From positions 62,001 through 126,000 of the forward strand of contig NZ_CP064908.1 in the NCBI RefSeq assembly GCF_015841355.1: a stretch of DNA of 64,000 nt, read 5' to 3'. A model generated the notes under the pieces. That model made no database searches. It saw only the letters and a program-made list of their open reading frames with translations, and had not been told where the DNA came from. The position numbers were made by a program, and so were the translations under genes. The DNA is from Synechococcus sp. CBW1107. Lineage in GTDB: Bacteria; Cyanobacteriota; Cyanobacteriia; PCC-6307; Cyanobiaceae. Positions 49,028 to 57,794 of this stretch are shown piece by piece (the first letter of the stretch is position 1; the number at the start of each line of letters is the position of its first letter).

Positions 49028-50536
49028 TCAGGGCGACGGTGGCGGAGACGCAGAGAGTTCCACCTTCTCGATCTCGACCGTGGTCGGGATGGGAATCTCG
49101 ATCCCCCGTGCCCGCAAGGTCTCGATCAGGGCGCAGAGCAGCCGGCTGTGGGCATCCTCGAACAGGGCCAGGGTGGGCTGATCCGAGGAGTACTCCACAT
49201 AGAAATCGAGGCTGAACTCGTTGATGCGCAGGAAGCGACACCCACTCAGACGGGCCAGGGGCTCGGCCCTGAAGATCTGGGCCACGATCTCCGGAATCGC
49301 ACGCAGGGTTTCGCTTGAGGTGTCGAAGGACACTCCGAAGCTGAAATAACACTGACTGACCTGAGACAGGATCTGACGCAGCCGGAGGATGAACCGCTGA
49401 CGCGCCTCGAGATAGCGCGGCCAGTCGGAGGCCTCCACCTGGGCATGGCAGGTGAGAATCAGACCCTCATCCACCGATGGATCGAAGCTGGCCAGGGGCA
49501 GATTCAGATCAGGACTCTCTTCCATGGCTTGATTCACGAGGCGGAAGAGCTCGCGGATCTGAAAGGGAACGATCGGCTGATCGATCACCACGCGCAGGTC
49601 GAGCCCCTGCAACGAGGGTTCAGCCGGATCACCGCCCCGCACGGAATAGTTGATCACCTTCTGCTCATCGACGAGCGAATTGGGAATCGTGATCCTGGAT
49701 TCGATCGTGTTCAGCTCAAGTGAGCGAAGACCGATCTTGGAGATGAAGCCCTCATGCTCGCCGATCTGGCAGAACTCGCCCACCTTGAGGGGACGATCGG
49801 TCTGAATCGAGAGACCCGCGAAGAGATTGCCGAGCAGTTTCGAGGCCCCCAGACCGATCGCCAGACCGGGAACAGCTGAAAAGGCCAGCACGGTCTGGGG
49901 CGGCAGCCCCAGCAGGGCAAGCAGACGGTAGAAGGTGATGATCGCCACGAGGGCGCCGAACACCCGGCACAGGGGCATGATCAGATTGCTGACCCGGCGC
50001 AGCTGCAGGTCGGAGGGATGACCCAGCAGCACCACGATCCAGCGGGACACGGAGCGTCCCACGGCCTCGAAGGCCAGGAAGGCGAGCAGACCGAGCCCGA
50101 GATAGGAAATGCTGTAGAAGAAGAACTTGGTGGCAATGAGCATGCCTCCGGTGATGTTCACATAGTCGTCGATCAGCACTTCACTGAACCAGGCCAGGGG
50201 TGGAATCAGCCCGACCAGAAATACCCGCGTCCAGGCCAGATCAACCCGCCGGCCGCGCAGGAGCATCCCTTCGGCATCCTGACGTCTGACCTTCTGGTGG
50301 TAGGTGCGGAACAGGAGGCTCAGCACCAGGACAGTCAACAGCAGGAACACGAGCGCGATCACCAGCGTCATCAGGAGCTGGGCGAGGGTCTGACCCAGCA
50401 GCATGCGCTCGAGCAGATCGGCGCGCAGCCACGCGGGCAACATCAGATACCACTTGGGCGGCAGGATATAACCCGGAGTTGTGGCAAAACTACGGTAAAA
50501 GTCCGGTGTGAAGAACTCACCGACTGGTGCTTTGAA
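49028..50536 (-). pseudogene. mscS-type channel A, C-terminal part (split by IS5-family element)
   Basis: The major part of an MscS-type channel: an open frame after the IS5 end continues KAPVGEFFTPDFYRSFATTP, membrane helices LAQLLMTLVIALVFLLLTVL, FFFYSISYLGLGLLAFLAFE and VFGALVAIITFYRLLALLGL, the pore helix AVPGLAIGLGASKLLGNLFA and the cytoplasmic beta domain FCQIGEHEGFISKIGLRSLE. The N-terminal parts are at 55926-56194 and 57795-58290. Removing all elements and one copy of each target duplication restores a continuous frame of 753 codons. The Met at codon 50542 is only created by the IS end. Confidence 0.93.
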
Positions 50537-50616
50537 GGGCACCTCGAAAAATCGTAAGACCGCTTGATAACGTCCGGATTTAGATTATACTAGGCCATAC
50601 CGATTACATACTTTCT

Positions 50617-51167
50617 ATGGGCCAGCGAGGTTTCTGGGACGAACAACAAAGAGTTGCAAAGCTCCAAGAGAAGAAGCCGGTTCTGATCCGTCTCGCAGAA
50701 TCGATTCCCTGGGAATCTTTCCGCCCTTTGCTTGACAAGGGCTATAGCCAGGAGCGCAAAAGCAATGCTGGACGCAAGAGAATCGACCCACTGATTCTTT
50801 TCAAGATGCTGGTGCTCCAGCAGCTATTTAATTTAAGTGATGAAGAGATCGAATTCCAAGTAAATGACCGTCGCTCCTTCGAGGGGTTTGTTGGTCTTGG
50901 GGTGATGAATGACATACCAGATGCCACCACAGTCGCCTTCTTCAGAGAGCGACTGCGCAAGGCGGGAGTTATCGAGGAACTCTTTGAGATGTTTGAGGAA
51001 TACCTGCGCTCTCAGGGTCTCCAAGCCCGGGGTGGTCAGATCATTGACGCGACTCTCGTCCCTGTTCCCAAGCAACGCAATACCCGCGAGGAGAACAAGG
51101 AAATCAAAGCCGGAAGGCTGCCAGAGGGCTGGGATGAAAACCTAGACCGCTTGCAGCAAAAGGATTT
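50617..51167 (+). pseudogene. IS5-family transposase, N-terminal part (split by IS66)
   Basis: Residues 1-183: GQRGFWDEQQRVAKLQEKKP, RKRIDPLILFKMLVLQQLFN and LSDEEIEFQVNDRRSFEGFV form the N-terminal DUF772-type region. GGQIIDATLVPVPKQRNTRE carries the first catalytic Asp. The frame breaks after LDRLQQKD, where IS66 copy 2 enters with duplication AAGGATTT; the rest is at 55301-55792. Joined, the two give LQQKDLDARWTQKNGLSYYG and a 344-residue protein. Confidence 0.92.
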
Positions 51168-51265
51168 GTATGCGTTCAGGGGTCGGGACGCCCCACCGCA
51201 CGAATGCAAGCCTGATCGCTCACCGCTGAGCGATCAGAGACTCTTCCTTGTCCTTTCTTCTGCCT

Positions 51266-51921
51266 TCAGGGATCGCTCAGCAGTGACGGCATCACCCCAT
51301 CGCGGTGATGGGCGATCCAGGCCTGCTCCAGGAACTCCCAGACATCCCGCCCCTGTTGCCTGAGGGTAGTGGTGACCGTGAGCAGGCGGCTCCGGCAGAT
51401 CGCACCTTGGCGGGATTGGACTCCTTGACTGATCTTGCGCTGAATCACCGATTGGCGCAGGGCACGTTCTGCGGCGTTGTTGGTGGGCTCTATTCCCTCG
51501 TTCTCCAGGAAGGTCCACAACCCACCTGTCACCTTCTGGAGCTGCTGGCACGTGCGCACTGTGCTGGCCCAAGGCGTTCGCTCGCCGCGCTGGTAGCCGA
51601 GCTCTACTACCCGCTGCAGCGTGGTCTCAAAGGTCTGGCGGATCGGCCGGCAGCTTTGCTGCAAGGCGGGCCAGTCAATCTTTCCCTCCTTGTAGCGGTG
51701 CCAGTGGCCAAACAGCTGCTGCTGCAGGCCCAGCAGCTGGGCTCCGAATTCAGCGCTGGCGCCCGGGCGTTCGGCGATGGCCGTCAGGTCGCGGATCAGG
51801 TGCGCCCAGCACAGCTGGCGCTGCTTGGTGGGCAGGTGGTTGTAGGCCGAGAAGCGATCGCTCACCACAATCCCGCCAAAGGCGTTCCCCAGCAGCTCGA
51901 TGGCAGCGGTCGTCGATCGAC
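51266..51921 (-). pseudogene. IS66 transposase, C-terminal part (split by IS21)
   Basis: It begins STTAAIELLGNAFGGIVVSD at the IS21 junction and ends as in copy 1 (AWIAHHRDGVMPSLLSDP). It contains the second Asp (SDRFSAYNHL) and the terminal Glu (NNAAERALRQSV), but the first Asp is in the other part. The frame happens to stay open into IS21 up to 52099, so a chimeric 277-residue product with an IS21-derived leader could be made. Confidence 0.92.
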
Positions 51922-52085
51922 TGTCAAGCGACATCCGCTTTTGGTCCTCCGGCGACACGAAAACTGGTCCACCTGATGGCTTGCTGATGGGGGCCTTACG
52001 GCTGCCCTTGGATCGGTGTTTCATCGGTGGGTGTCGTGTCGTTGTTGTTGGCTGCGGCATCTGTGCCGCTTGATCCGGGTTCCCC

Positions 52086-52952
52086 TTAGGCCTTCTCACC
52101 GGGCGGTGGTGGCCGTAGGCCAGCGCTGTCCGGTGAGGAGGAACCGCCCGCCTGCGGGCGGATCAGGCCGCTGCGCCGCTTCTCCCTGAGCCGGTAGCTG
52201 TCGCCCCGGATCGTCAGCACGTGGCTGTGGTGCAGCAGCCGGTCGAGGATCGCTGTGGCGACCACCTGATCGCCAAACACCTCGCCCCATTCCATGACGG
52301 GGCGGTTGGAGGTGATCAGCACGCTGCCGCGCTGGTAGCAGCGGGAGATCAGCTGGAAGAACAGGTACGCAGCGTTCGGCTCCAGCGGCAGGTAGCCCAG
52401 CTCATCGATGATCAGCAGCCGGGTTTTGGCGTACTGCGTCAGCCGGCCCTCCAGGGCGTGCTGCGCCTGGGCCTTGGCCAGGGCGCTGATCAGCTCCATG
52501 GCACCGACGTACTGGACGCTGTGACCGAGACGCACCGCCTCCCGGCCCAGCGCCACCGCCAGGTGGGTCTTGCCCACACCCGGCGGCCCGAGCAGCAGCA
52601 GGGTGTCGCCGTTGGCCACCCAGCGGCAGGTGGCCAACTCACGGATCTGGGCCGGGTCGATCGACGGCTGGGCCTCGAAATCGAACGCTTCCAGCGTGCG
52701 CACATAGGGGAAGCGCGCCAGCCGCAGCGCCATCTCCATCCGCAGCTGGTCTTTGCGTGCCACCTCGGCCGCGCACAGCCAGGCCAGGGCCTCGCGCAGG
52801 TTCATCTCCCGCCTTGCCGCTTCCTCCAGCAGCGCATCGAGGCGGTCGCGGATTGCTGGGAGCCGTAGGCGGGTGAGCATTGCCTCCAGCTCCTCGGTCG
52901 GTACCGGTGGTATCGCCGCTGTGGATCGGTTGCGTGGGTTGGTGGGACTCAT
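52086..52952 (-). CDS. istB: IS21 transposition helper ATPase
   Basis: 288 residues, a AAA+ ATPase: Walker A LLLLGPPGVGKTHLAVALGR, Walker B TRLLIIDELGYLPLEP, sensor region GSVLITSNRPVMEWGEVFGD, and the C-terminal DRLLHHSHVLTIRGDSYRLR. IstB loads onto target DNA and directs IstA. The start overlaps the istA stop by 4 bp. A Pro-rich tail (GLRPPPPGEKA) closes the protein. Apparently intact. Confidence 0.96.
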   Translation of the reverse strand: MSPTNPRNRSTAAIPPVPTEELEAMLTRLRLPAIRDRLDALLEEAARREMNLREALAWLCAAEVARKDQLRMEMALRLARFPYVRTLEAFDFEAQPSIDPAQIRELATCRWVANGDTLLLLGPPGVGKTHLAVALGREAVRLGHSVQYVGAMELISALAKAQAQHALEGRLTQYAKTRLLIIDELGYLPLEPNAAYLFFQLISRCYQRGSVLITSNRPVMEWGEVFGDQVVATAILDRLLHHSHVLTIRGDSYRLREKRRSGLIRPQAGGSSSPDSAGLRPPPPGEKA

Positions 52953-54301
52953 GCCGCCACCTCCCCGATCAGCTCGGCATAAACCGCCAGAGGCCGGGCC
53001 AGTTCAGAGCTGCGGACCGGGCGCTGCTCCTGATCACGTCTTGCGTTGCCATCCCGCAGCGATCGCTCCGCCTCGCGCTGCTGCCGTTGCGGCAGCAGGC
53101 CCTCCCAATGGCCGTCGATCACCTGGCGGCTGCGGCTACCGGGCCGCTGGCGCCTGTGCTCAGCGACGATCCGGCCGCCGTGGCGGATCAGTACCTGTTG
53201 ATCGCGCACCAGCACGCTCACCCGCTGACGGATCAGCGCCTGCGGCGCCGAGTACCAGTTCGCCTCCACCTCCACGCAGCAGTCGCTGTGCACGATCCGC
53301 ACCAGCTCCCGCTCCGCCAGGAACGACGGCTTGGCCTCCAGCGGCTGCAACGCCTGGGCTTCTGCCCGCACAAACCGGTCCAGCGGCGCCTCGCCGGTGG
53401 TGCCGTGCACCCGCAGGTCGGCCACCTCGCGGGTCCAGCGCACCAGATGGGCCTCAAACTCCGCCCAGCTGCTGAACTCCCGCCCAGCGATGGCGTTCCT
53501 CTTGACGTACGCCACCCCACGCTCGTCCTTGCCTTTGGTTCTGGCCCGGTACGGCCGACAGGCACGGGGCTTGAACCCCCAGTAACGGGCGAACTCCTCC
53601 AGCCGCTCGGCAAAAACCAGGATGTTGCGCTCGGGATCGTGCTGGCTCACCAGCGCACGGGCGTTATCCACCAGCACCTCCTGCGGTACCCCGCCCCAGT
53701 GGCGGAAACCCTCCTCCAGGGCCTGGAGCCAGTGGTCCTGCTTCTCGCTGCGGAATGCCCGCACCAGCAGCCGGCGCGAGTACCCCAGGGTGAGCACCGC
53801 CAGGTGCACCCGCACCCGCTCGCCGCCAATGCTCACCAGGCACTGGCCAAAGTCTGCCTGCAGTTGCCGGCCCGGCGGGGTCTCAAACCGCACCGTCGCC
53901 AGGGCCGCGTTGCGCAGCTCCCGCCGCCACGGCTCCACGGCACGCTCCACTGTCCGCAGGCTCACCTCGATTCCCTTCTCACTGGCCAGCTCCTGCCGCA
54001 CCACATCGGCATTGCCGCGGTGGGCCATAAACCGCTGCCGCAGCCACTCCCGTTGGCCATCGAGAACCGTGTTGCGGCAGGGCTTCCCGTAGGGCTGCCA
54101 GCCACCCTGCCGCAGGTACTTGCGCACCGTCTCCGGTGAACAGCCCAGTTCTTTAGCAATCCGCCTCCGGCCCCAACCTGCTGCCGATAGCCGTCGCATC
54201 GCCTCCACGTCCTGAGGGGTCTGCACAGCTGTCTCCAGAACCATCGGCTCCAGAGATGGCGCCCCTGCGCTGCCCTTGTCGTCCTGCCTGGCTCGCTCCA
54301 C
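52949..54301 (-). CDS. istA: IS21 transposase
   Basis: 450 residues. The N-terminal helix-turn-helix is EAMRRLSAAGWGRRRIAKEL with GCSPETVRKYLRQGG. The rve-type DDE core has RQLQADFGQCLVSIGGERVR (Asp), PQEVLVDNARALVSQHDPER (Asp) and RTKGKDERGVAYVKRNAIAG (Glu), and then a C-terminal beta domain NWYSAPQALIRQRVSVLVRD. Full length for the family, so likely functional together with istB, which overlaps its stop by 4 bp. Confidence 0.96.
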   Translation of the reverse strand: MERARQDDKGSAGAPSLEPMVLETAVQTPQDVEAMRRLSAAGWGRRRIAKELGCSPETVRKYLRQGGWQPYGKPCRNTVLDGQREWLRQRFMAHRGNADVVRQELASEKGIEVSLRTVERAVEPWRRELRNAALATVRFETPPGRQLQADFGQCLVSIGGERVRVHLAVLTLGYSRRLLVRAFRSEKQDHWLQALEEGFRHWGGVPQEVLVDNARALVSQHDPERNILVFAERLEEFARYWGFKPRACRPYRARTKGKDERGVAYVKRNAIAGREFSSWAEFEAHLVRWTREVADLRVHGTTGEAPLDRFVRAEAQALQPLEAKPSFLAERELVRIVHSDCCVEVEANWYSAPQALIRQRVSVLVRDQQVLIRHGGRIVAEHRRQRPGSRSRQVIDGHWEGLLPQRQQREAERSLRDGNARRDQEQRPVRSSELARPLAVYAELIGEVAA

Positions 54302-54355
54302 GGGGTGGACCAGTTTTCGTGTCGCCTCCGGACCAGTTTTCGCTGTCGCCTGACA

Positions 54356-55235
54356 ATCGACTCAGCCCTTGCACAAATACCGTCACCACGGCGGTGACCA
54401 TGACCCACTGCCAGCCCCGCTTTCCAGTGGGATTGTTGCCGTCGGCATTGCCGGTGGGGGCGCCAGTTTCATCTACGTAGGCCACCGGCTGCACGCGGGC
54501 AAAAGCAAGGGCCTCCTGCATGGGCTGCTCCAGTGCTGCACTCAAGCGCTGGCGGACCCGTCCAATCGCGCCGCGGCTCATCTCCACTCCTACCAGCTGC
54601 TGGAGCAGGGCCTGGGTCTTGCTGAAACTCAACGGAAAGGCACTGCCCAGCAGGCCCACCAGTGCACTGAGCCTTGGGCCGTAGTGACTGGCCTCCACAT
54701 CCGCCGGCAACGAGGCGCAGGTGCTGGTGGAACAGCAGGGGCAGACCAGGCGATGCAGCCGGTGCTCGATCACCAGCGGGGTAATCGGCGGGATCTCGAT
54801 CACCTGATGGCGCAGGGGATCGAGATCCTCTCCCTGGAGCAAGGTGCCACAGCGGCGGCAGGCATCAGGGTGGTGATCCACCACCTGATCCACCCGCTCG
54901 ATCGACAGCAGCTCTGGTCCGGATCCGGGATGGCCCTGCTGGCCGCCCCGCTTGCGGCCACTGCCCTTGCGCCGTTCTGGCGGCTTAAAACCCAGACCAT
55001 CACTGGAGGGAGGTTTGGATGAGTTGCGAGAGCTGCGTCCGATCCGCTCACGCAGGTTTGCCAACTCGGTGGCCAAGGAGGTGAGTTGGCCGCGCAACAG
55101 CTCGATCTCCTGCTGCTGGGCGTTGATCAGCGCTCTGACGCTGGCGGGAGTTTCCAGCCAGTCGGCTTCTGGAATTCCAGCCGGATGTGCGGTCATCACA
55201 GGCGGGTCTCTACCTGAGATGCAACCGGAAATCAA
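54356..55235 (-). pseudogene. IS66 transposase, N-terminal part (split by IS21)
   Basis: Identical in translation to the first ~290 residues of the intact copy at 40716-42245: LINAQQQEIELLRGQLTSLA, SSRNSSKPPSSDGLGFKPPE, the zinc ribbon CRRCGTLLQ and the first catalytic Asp in YVDETGAPTG. It breaks after VFVQGLSR at the IS21 end, then runs into IS21 sequence (LSGDSENWSGGD). The rest is at 51266-51921. Confidence 0.93.
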
Positions 55236-55300
55236 GCTGTCGTCAAGGGTTCAGCAGGGCCGATGTTCGCCGCGAGCTGTCACGCCCCCTGAACGGATAC

Positions 55301-55792
55301 AAGGATTTAGACGCTCGCTGGACACAAAAGAACGGCCTCAGTTACTACGGTTACAAGAACAGTATTTGCATCGATGTCGACCATGGATTCATACGCCGAT
55401 ATGCTGTCACTCCTGCCAATATCCACGACAGCCAGATGCTTCCACTTCTGCTTGATCCAGAAAACGAGCATGACTATGTCTGGGCAGACTCAGCATATTC
55501 CGGCGAATGCTTTGATGCTCTTCTGAGTCTCGGTGGCTTCGAAAGCCTGATCCACGAAAAAGGCGCTCGCAATCATCCGCTTAGCGACGCAGCCAAGGAA
55601 TTAAATCGTCTTAAGTCGTCGATCAGAGCTTGTGTCGAGCATGTCTTTGGCTGCATGACCATGTCCATGGGTGGAAAGCTGACAAGAAAGATTGGGCTAG
55701 AAAGGAACGAGGCTTGGTGGGGTCTCAAGAACCTAACATTTAATTTACTGCGCTATCTCCAGCGCTCTGCCCACGTAGTAGTGGTTGCATGA
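55301..55792 (+). pseudogene. IS5-family transposase, C-terminal part (split by IS66)
   Basis: It continues KDLDARWTQKNGLSYYGYKN, then the second Asp in YVWADSAYSGECFDALLSLG and the catalytic Glu in RACVEHVFGCMTMSMGGKLT, ending NLLRYLQRSAHVVVVA. This half carries two of the three DDE residues; the first is in 50617-51167. The insertion of IS66 is the only visible lesion. Confidence 0.92.
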
Positions 55793-55925
55793 GTCACTCA
55801 TAGAAGTGATACGGTTCAGTGAAACTCGTCAATAGTTGATATAATGCTTTCTTGCGTAGCCGCCTCCATGGCGGCATTTTTATGTCCGCAAGATTTCCTA
55901 TTTGTGCTGATTATTCGAGGTGCCC

Positions 55926-56194
55926 TGAAGTCTTTGATCTTCTCGTAGAGAGAGGGGATCTCGGCAATCGTCTCTGCAGAGAAGTAGTAGTTGTGAGGAT
56001 CAACCGAACCTGCGATCTGATCGGTCAGGGCAATCGAGGTTCCCGGAATCCGCCAGTAGCCGGCACCGTTGGACTGGCGCTCCGACAGCCGCACCATCGC
56101 ATCACGATCAGGAATCTGGAACAGGTCCGGTGCATGGATGAAGCTGTAATCCAGCAGCTTCTTGAGTTTCAACGCATATTCCATCGCCAGGTCG
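55926..56194 (-). pseudogene. mscS-type channel A, middle part (between IS256 and IS5)
   Basis: Ninety residues of the channel's extracytoplasmic N-terminal domain: AMEYALKLKKLLDYSFIHAP, DLFQIPDRDAMVRLSERQSN, GYWRIPGTSIALTDQIAGSV and DPHNYYFSAETIAEIPSLYE, ending KIKDF at the IS5 insertion. Upstream it joins SIRSDL of 57795-58290 across the IS256 element; downstream it joins KAPVGEFF of 49028-50536. Apparent open frames ending at 55816 are read-through into IS5. Confidence 0.92.
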
Positions 56195-57794
56195 AGCGGC
56201 GTCCCAGCAAGTGGTGTAACTCAGGAGGATCAGCCCCGGCGTAGCCGGGGCTGACGGCTCACCTCCCTCAGATTTCAGCTGTGGCAATGGGTGGGCCGGT
56301 CTGTGACCCTGTTCGGAGAACTACCACCAAACCGAACACAGACCATGACCCTCACCCATAGTGGCGCCTCCGAGCTGAGCCAGCTCATGGAGGGCACCAC
56401 CGCTGGCGCCCTGATCCCAGAGATCGTGCGCCGGGGTTTCCAGGACCTGCTGGAAGCCGAGGTTTCTGCCCTCACGGGCGCTCAACTCCATGAGCGCTGC
56501 CCCGATCAGCGCTCCACCCATCGCAACGGCTACCGGGAGCGGCTGCTCACCACCCAGGTGGGCGACCTCAGCCTGGCCATTCCCAGGTTGCGGCAGGGCA
56601 GCTTCTTTCCCAGCTGGCTGGAGCCACGCCGCCGGGTGGACAAGGCGCTCTACGCCGTGGTGATGGAGGCCTACACCGGCGGGATCTCCACCCGCAAGGT
56701 CGACGCCCTGGTGGAGGCGCTGGGCGGGGCCAGCGGCATCTCCAAATCGGAGGTGAGCCGCATCTGCCAGGGGCTCGATGAGCAGGTGAAAGCCTTTCTG
56801 GGCCGGCCGCTTGACCATGCCCGCTTTCCCTACGTCTACCTCGACGCCACCTACCTCCACGGCCGCCTGGGCCGAAATATGCAGGTGGTGTCGCGGGCGG
56901 TGGTGGTGGCGATCGGCATCAATGCCCTCGGCTACCGCGAAGTTCTCGGCATTGCCGTGGGCGACAGCGAGGCGGAGGGCTTCTGGCGTCAGTTCCTGGG
57001 CTCACTCAAGGAGCGTGGCCTCGACGGCACCCGCCTGGTGATCTCGGATGCCCACCTGGGCCTGACGGCAGCGATCAAGCGGATGTTCCAGGGCAGTAGC
57101 TGGCAGAGGTGCCGGGTGCACTTCCTGCGCAACCTGCTGAGCCATGTGCCCAAGGCCGGCCAGGACATGGTGGCCGCTGCCATGAAAGCGGTGTTCGTGA
57201 TCCAGGCTCCAGATCAGGTGCGCGCCCACTGGCAGCGGGTCACCGAGATGCTGCGCAAGCAGTTCCCCGGCGCCGTGCCCGTGATGGAAGCCGCCCGGGA
57301 CGACGTGCTGGCCTTCCTGCACTTCCCCCAGGAGCACTGGCGCAAGGTCTGGAGCACCAACCCGCTCGAGCGCCTCAACAAGGAGATCAAACGCCGCACC
57401 AACGTGGTCGGCATCTTCCCCAATGATCCAGCGATCGTGCGCCTGGTGGGCAGCCAGCTGCTGGAGCAGCAGGAGGAATGGCAGCTGGAGCGTCGCCGCT
57501 TCTTCTCTGAGGCCACCATGGCCAAGATCCCAGAGCCAGAAGAGCCCTTGGAGCTCACCGATGCAGATCCGAACGCCCAGCCGGCTGCAACCATCAGCTG
57601 AAGCGCACCAGCTTCTACCTCGATCTACACAGAACACATCGATCGCTGAGTTGCCAATTCAGCGATCAGGGTTCATAATGGATCAATGGAGCTGCGCAAT
57701 CAGCTTCCAAGCAGTCATCCCCTGACTGCTCCTGTTCACCCTCCGGAGAGGGTCACAGGACCTCCTGAGTTACACCACTCGGAGGGGCGCTACC
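56195..57794 (+). mobile_element. IS256-family element, copy 2 (complete, 1600 bp)
   Basis: Imperfect 34-bp-class terminal inverted repeats: AGCGGCGTCCCAGCAAGTGG at 56195 and GGTAGCGCCCCTCCGAGTGG on the reverse strand from 57794, both continuing TGTAACTCAGGAGG. Perfect 8-bp target duplication CCAGGTCG at 56187-56194 and 57795-57802, as expected for IS256. It splits the mscS-type channel A gene. It is opposite in orientation to copy 1 (19614-21213), 35 kb away, so homologous recombination between them would invert the interval. Confidence 0.95.
56291..57601 (+). CDS. IS256-family transposase (copy 2)
   Basis: 436 residues, identical in translation to copy 1. YVYLDATYLHGRLGRNMQVV and TRLVISDAHLGLTAAIKR carry the catalytic Asps, and KVWSTNPLERLNKEIKRR the last acidic region. 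A complete gene in a complete element with target duplication indicates a recent transposition. ATG 56345 (MTLTHSGASE) is an alternative start. Confidence 0.95.
   Translation: MGRSVTLFGELPPNRTQTMTLTHSGASELSQLMEGTTAGALIPEIVRRGFQDLLEAEVSALTGAQLHERCPDQRSTHRNGYRERLLTTQVGDLSLAIPRLRQGSFFPSWLEPRRRVDKALYAVVMEAYTGGISTRKVDALVEALGGASGISKSEVSRICQGLDEQVKAFLGRPLDHARFPYVYLDATYLHGRLGRNMQVVSRAVVVAIGINALGYREVLGIAVGDSEAEGFWRQFLGSLKERGLDGTRLVISDAHLGLTAAIKRMFQGSSWQRCRVHFLRNLLSHVPKAGQDMVAAAMKAVFVIQAPDQVRAHWQRVTEMLRKQFPGAVPVMEAARDDVLAFLHFPQEHWRKVWSTNPLERLNKEIKRRTNVVGIFPNDPAIVRLVGSQLLEQQEEWQLERRRFFSEATMAKIPEPEEPLELTDADPNAQPAATIS

Larger units (their letters stand above)
51922..54355 (-). mobile_element. IS21-family element (2434 bp), innermost insertion
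   Basis: Ends TGTCAAGCGACA (51922-) and TGTCAGGCGACA (reverse strand from 54355), with further internal subterminal repeats of the type GGACCAGTTTTCG-GTCGCC near both ends, as is typical of IS21 family. Target duplication ATCGAC at 51916-51921 and 54356-54361. Both genes, istA and istB, are complete. It interrupts IS66 copy 2 and appears intact, so it is the youngest layer of the nest. Confidence 0.94.
51168..55300 (-). mobile_element. IS66-family element, copy 2, split by IS21
   Basis: Inverted repeats GTATGCGTTCAGGGG (51168-) and GTATCCGTTCAGGGG (reverse strand from 55300), the same as copy 1. Target duplication AAGGATTT at 51160-51167 and 55301-55308. Without the nested IS21 element and its 6-bp duplication the length is 1693 bp, exactly that of copy 1. 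The transposase is in two parts, 54356-55235 and 51266-51921, so this copy cannot transpose by itself. Confidence 0.95.
50537..55925 (+). mobile_element. IS5-family element (1248 bp) containing nested IS66 and IS21 elements
   Basis: Terminal inverted repeats GGGCACCTCGAA (50537-) and, on the reverse strand, GGGCACCTCGAA from 55925. Target duplication TGAA at 50533-50536 and 55926-55929. Removing the nested 51168-55300 insertion and one AAGGATTT copy leaves 1248 bp with one 344-codon transposase frame, normal for IS5. The element sits within an mscS-type gene, whose codons resume as D-F-K-A-P-V after excision. Confidence 0.93.

Noticed and set aside
50533-50542. Start of an intact mscS gene at 50542
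   Set aside because: The Met and first codons come from the IS5 terminal repeat; the true gene continues upstream beyond the elements.
55816-56184. Stand-alone protein on the minus strand
   Set aside because: It is the middle part of mscS channel A, running into the IS5 end; the last ~35 residues are element sequence.
56195-56214. Duplicated host sequence flanking both IS256 copies
   Set aside because: The shared flanks turned out to be the outer part of longer imperfect terminal repeats; the true 8-bp target duplication of copy 2 lies just outside.
19614-57794. Composite transposon bounded by the two IS256 copies
   Set aside because: Copy 2 has its own target duplication inside mscS, and the interval contains ordinary chromosomal genes, so the copies inserted independently.
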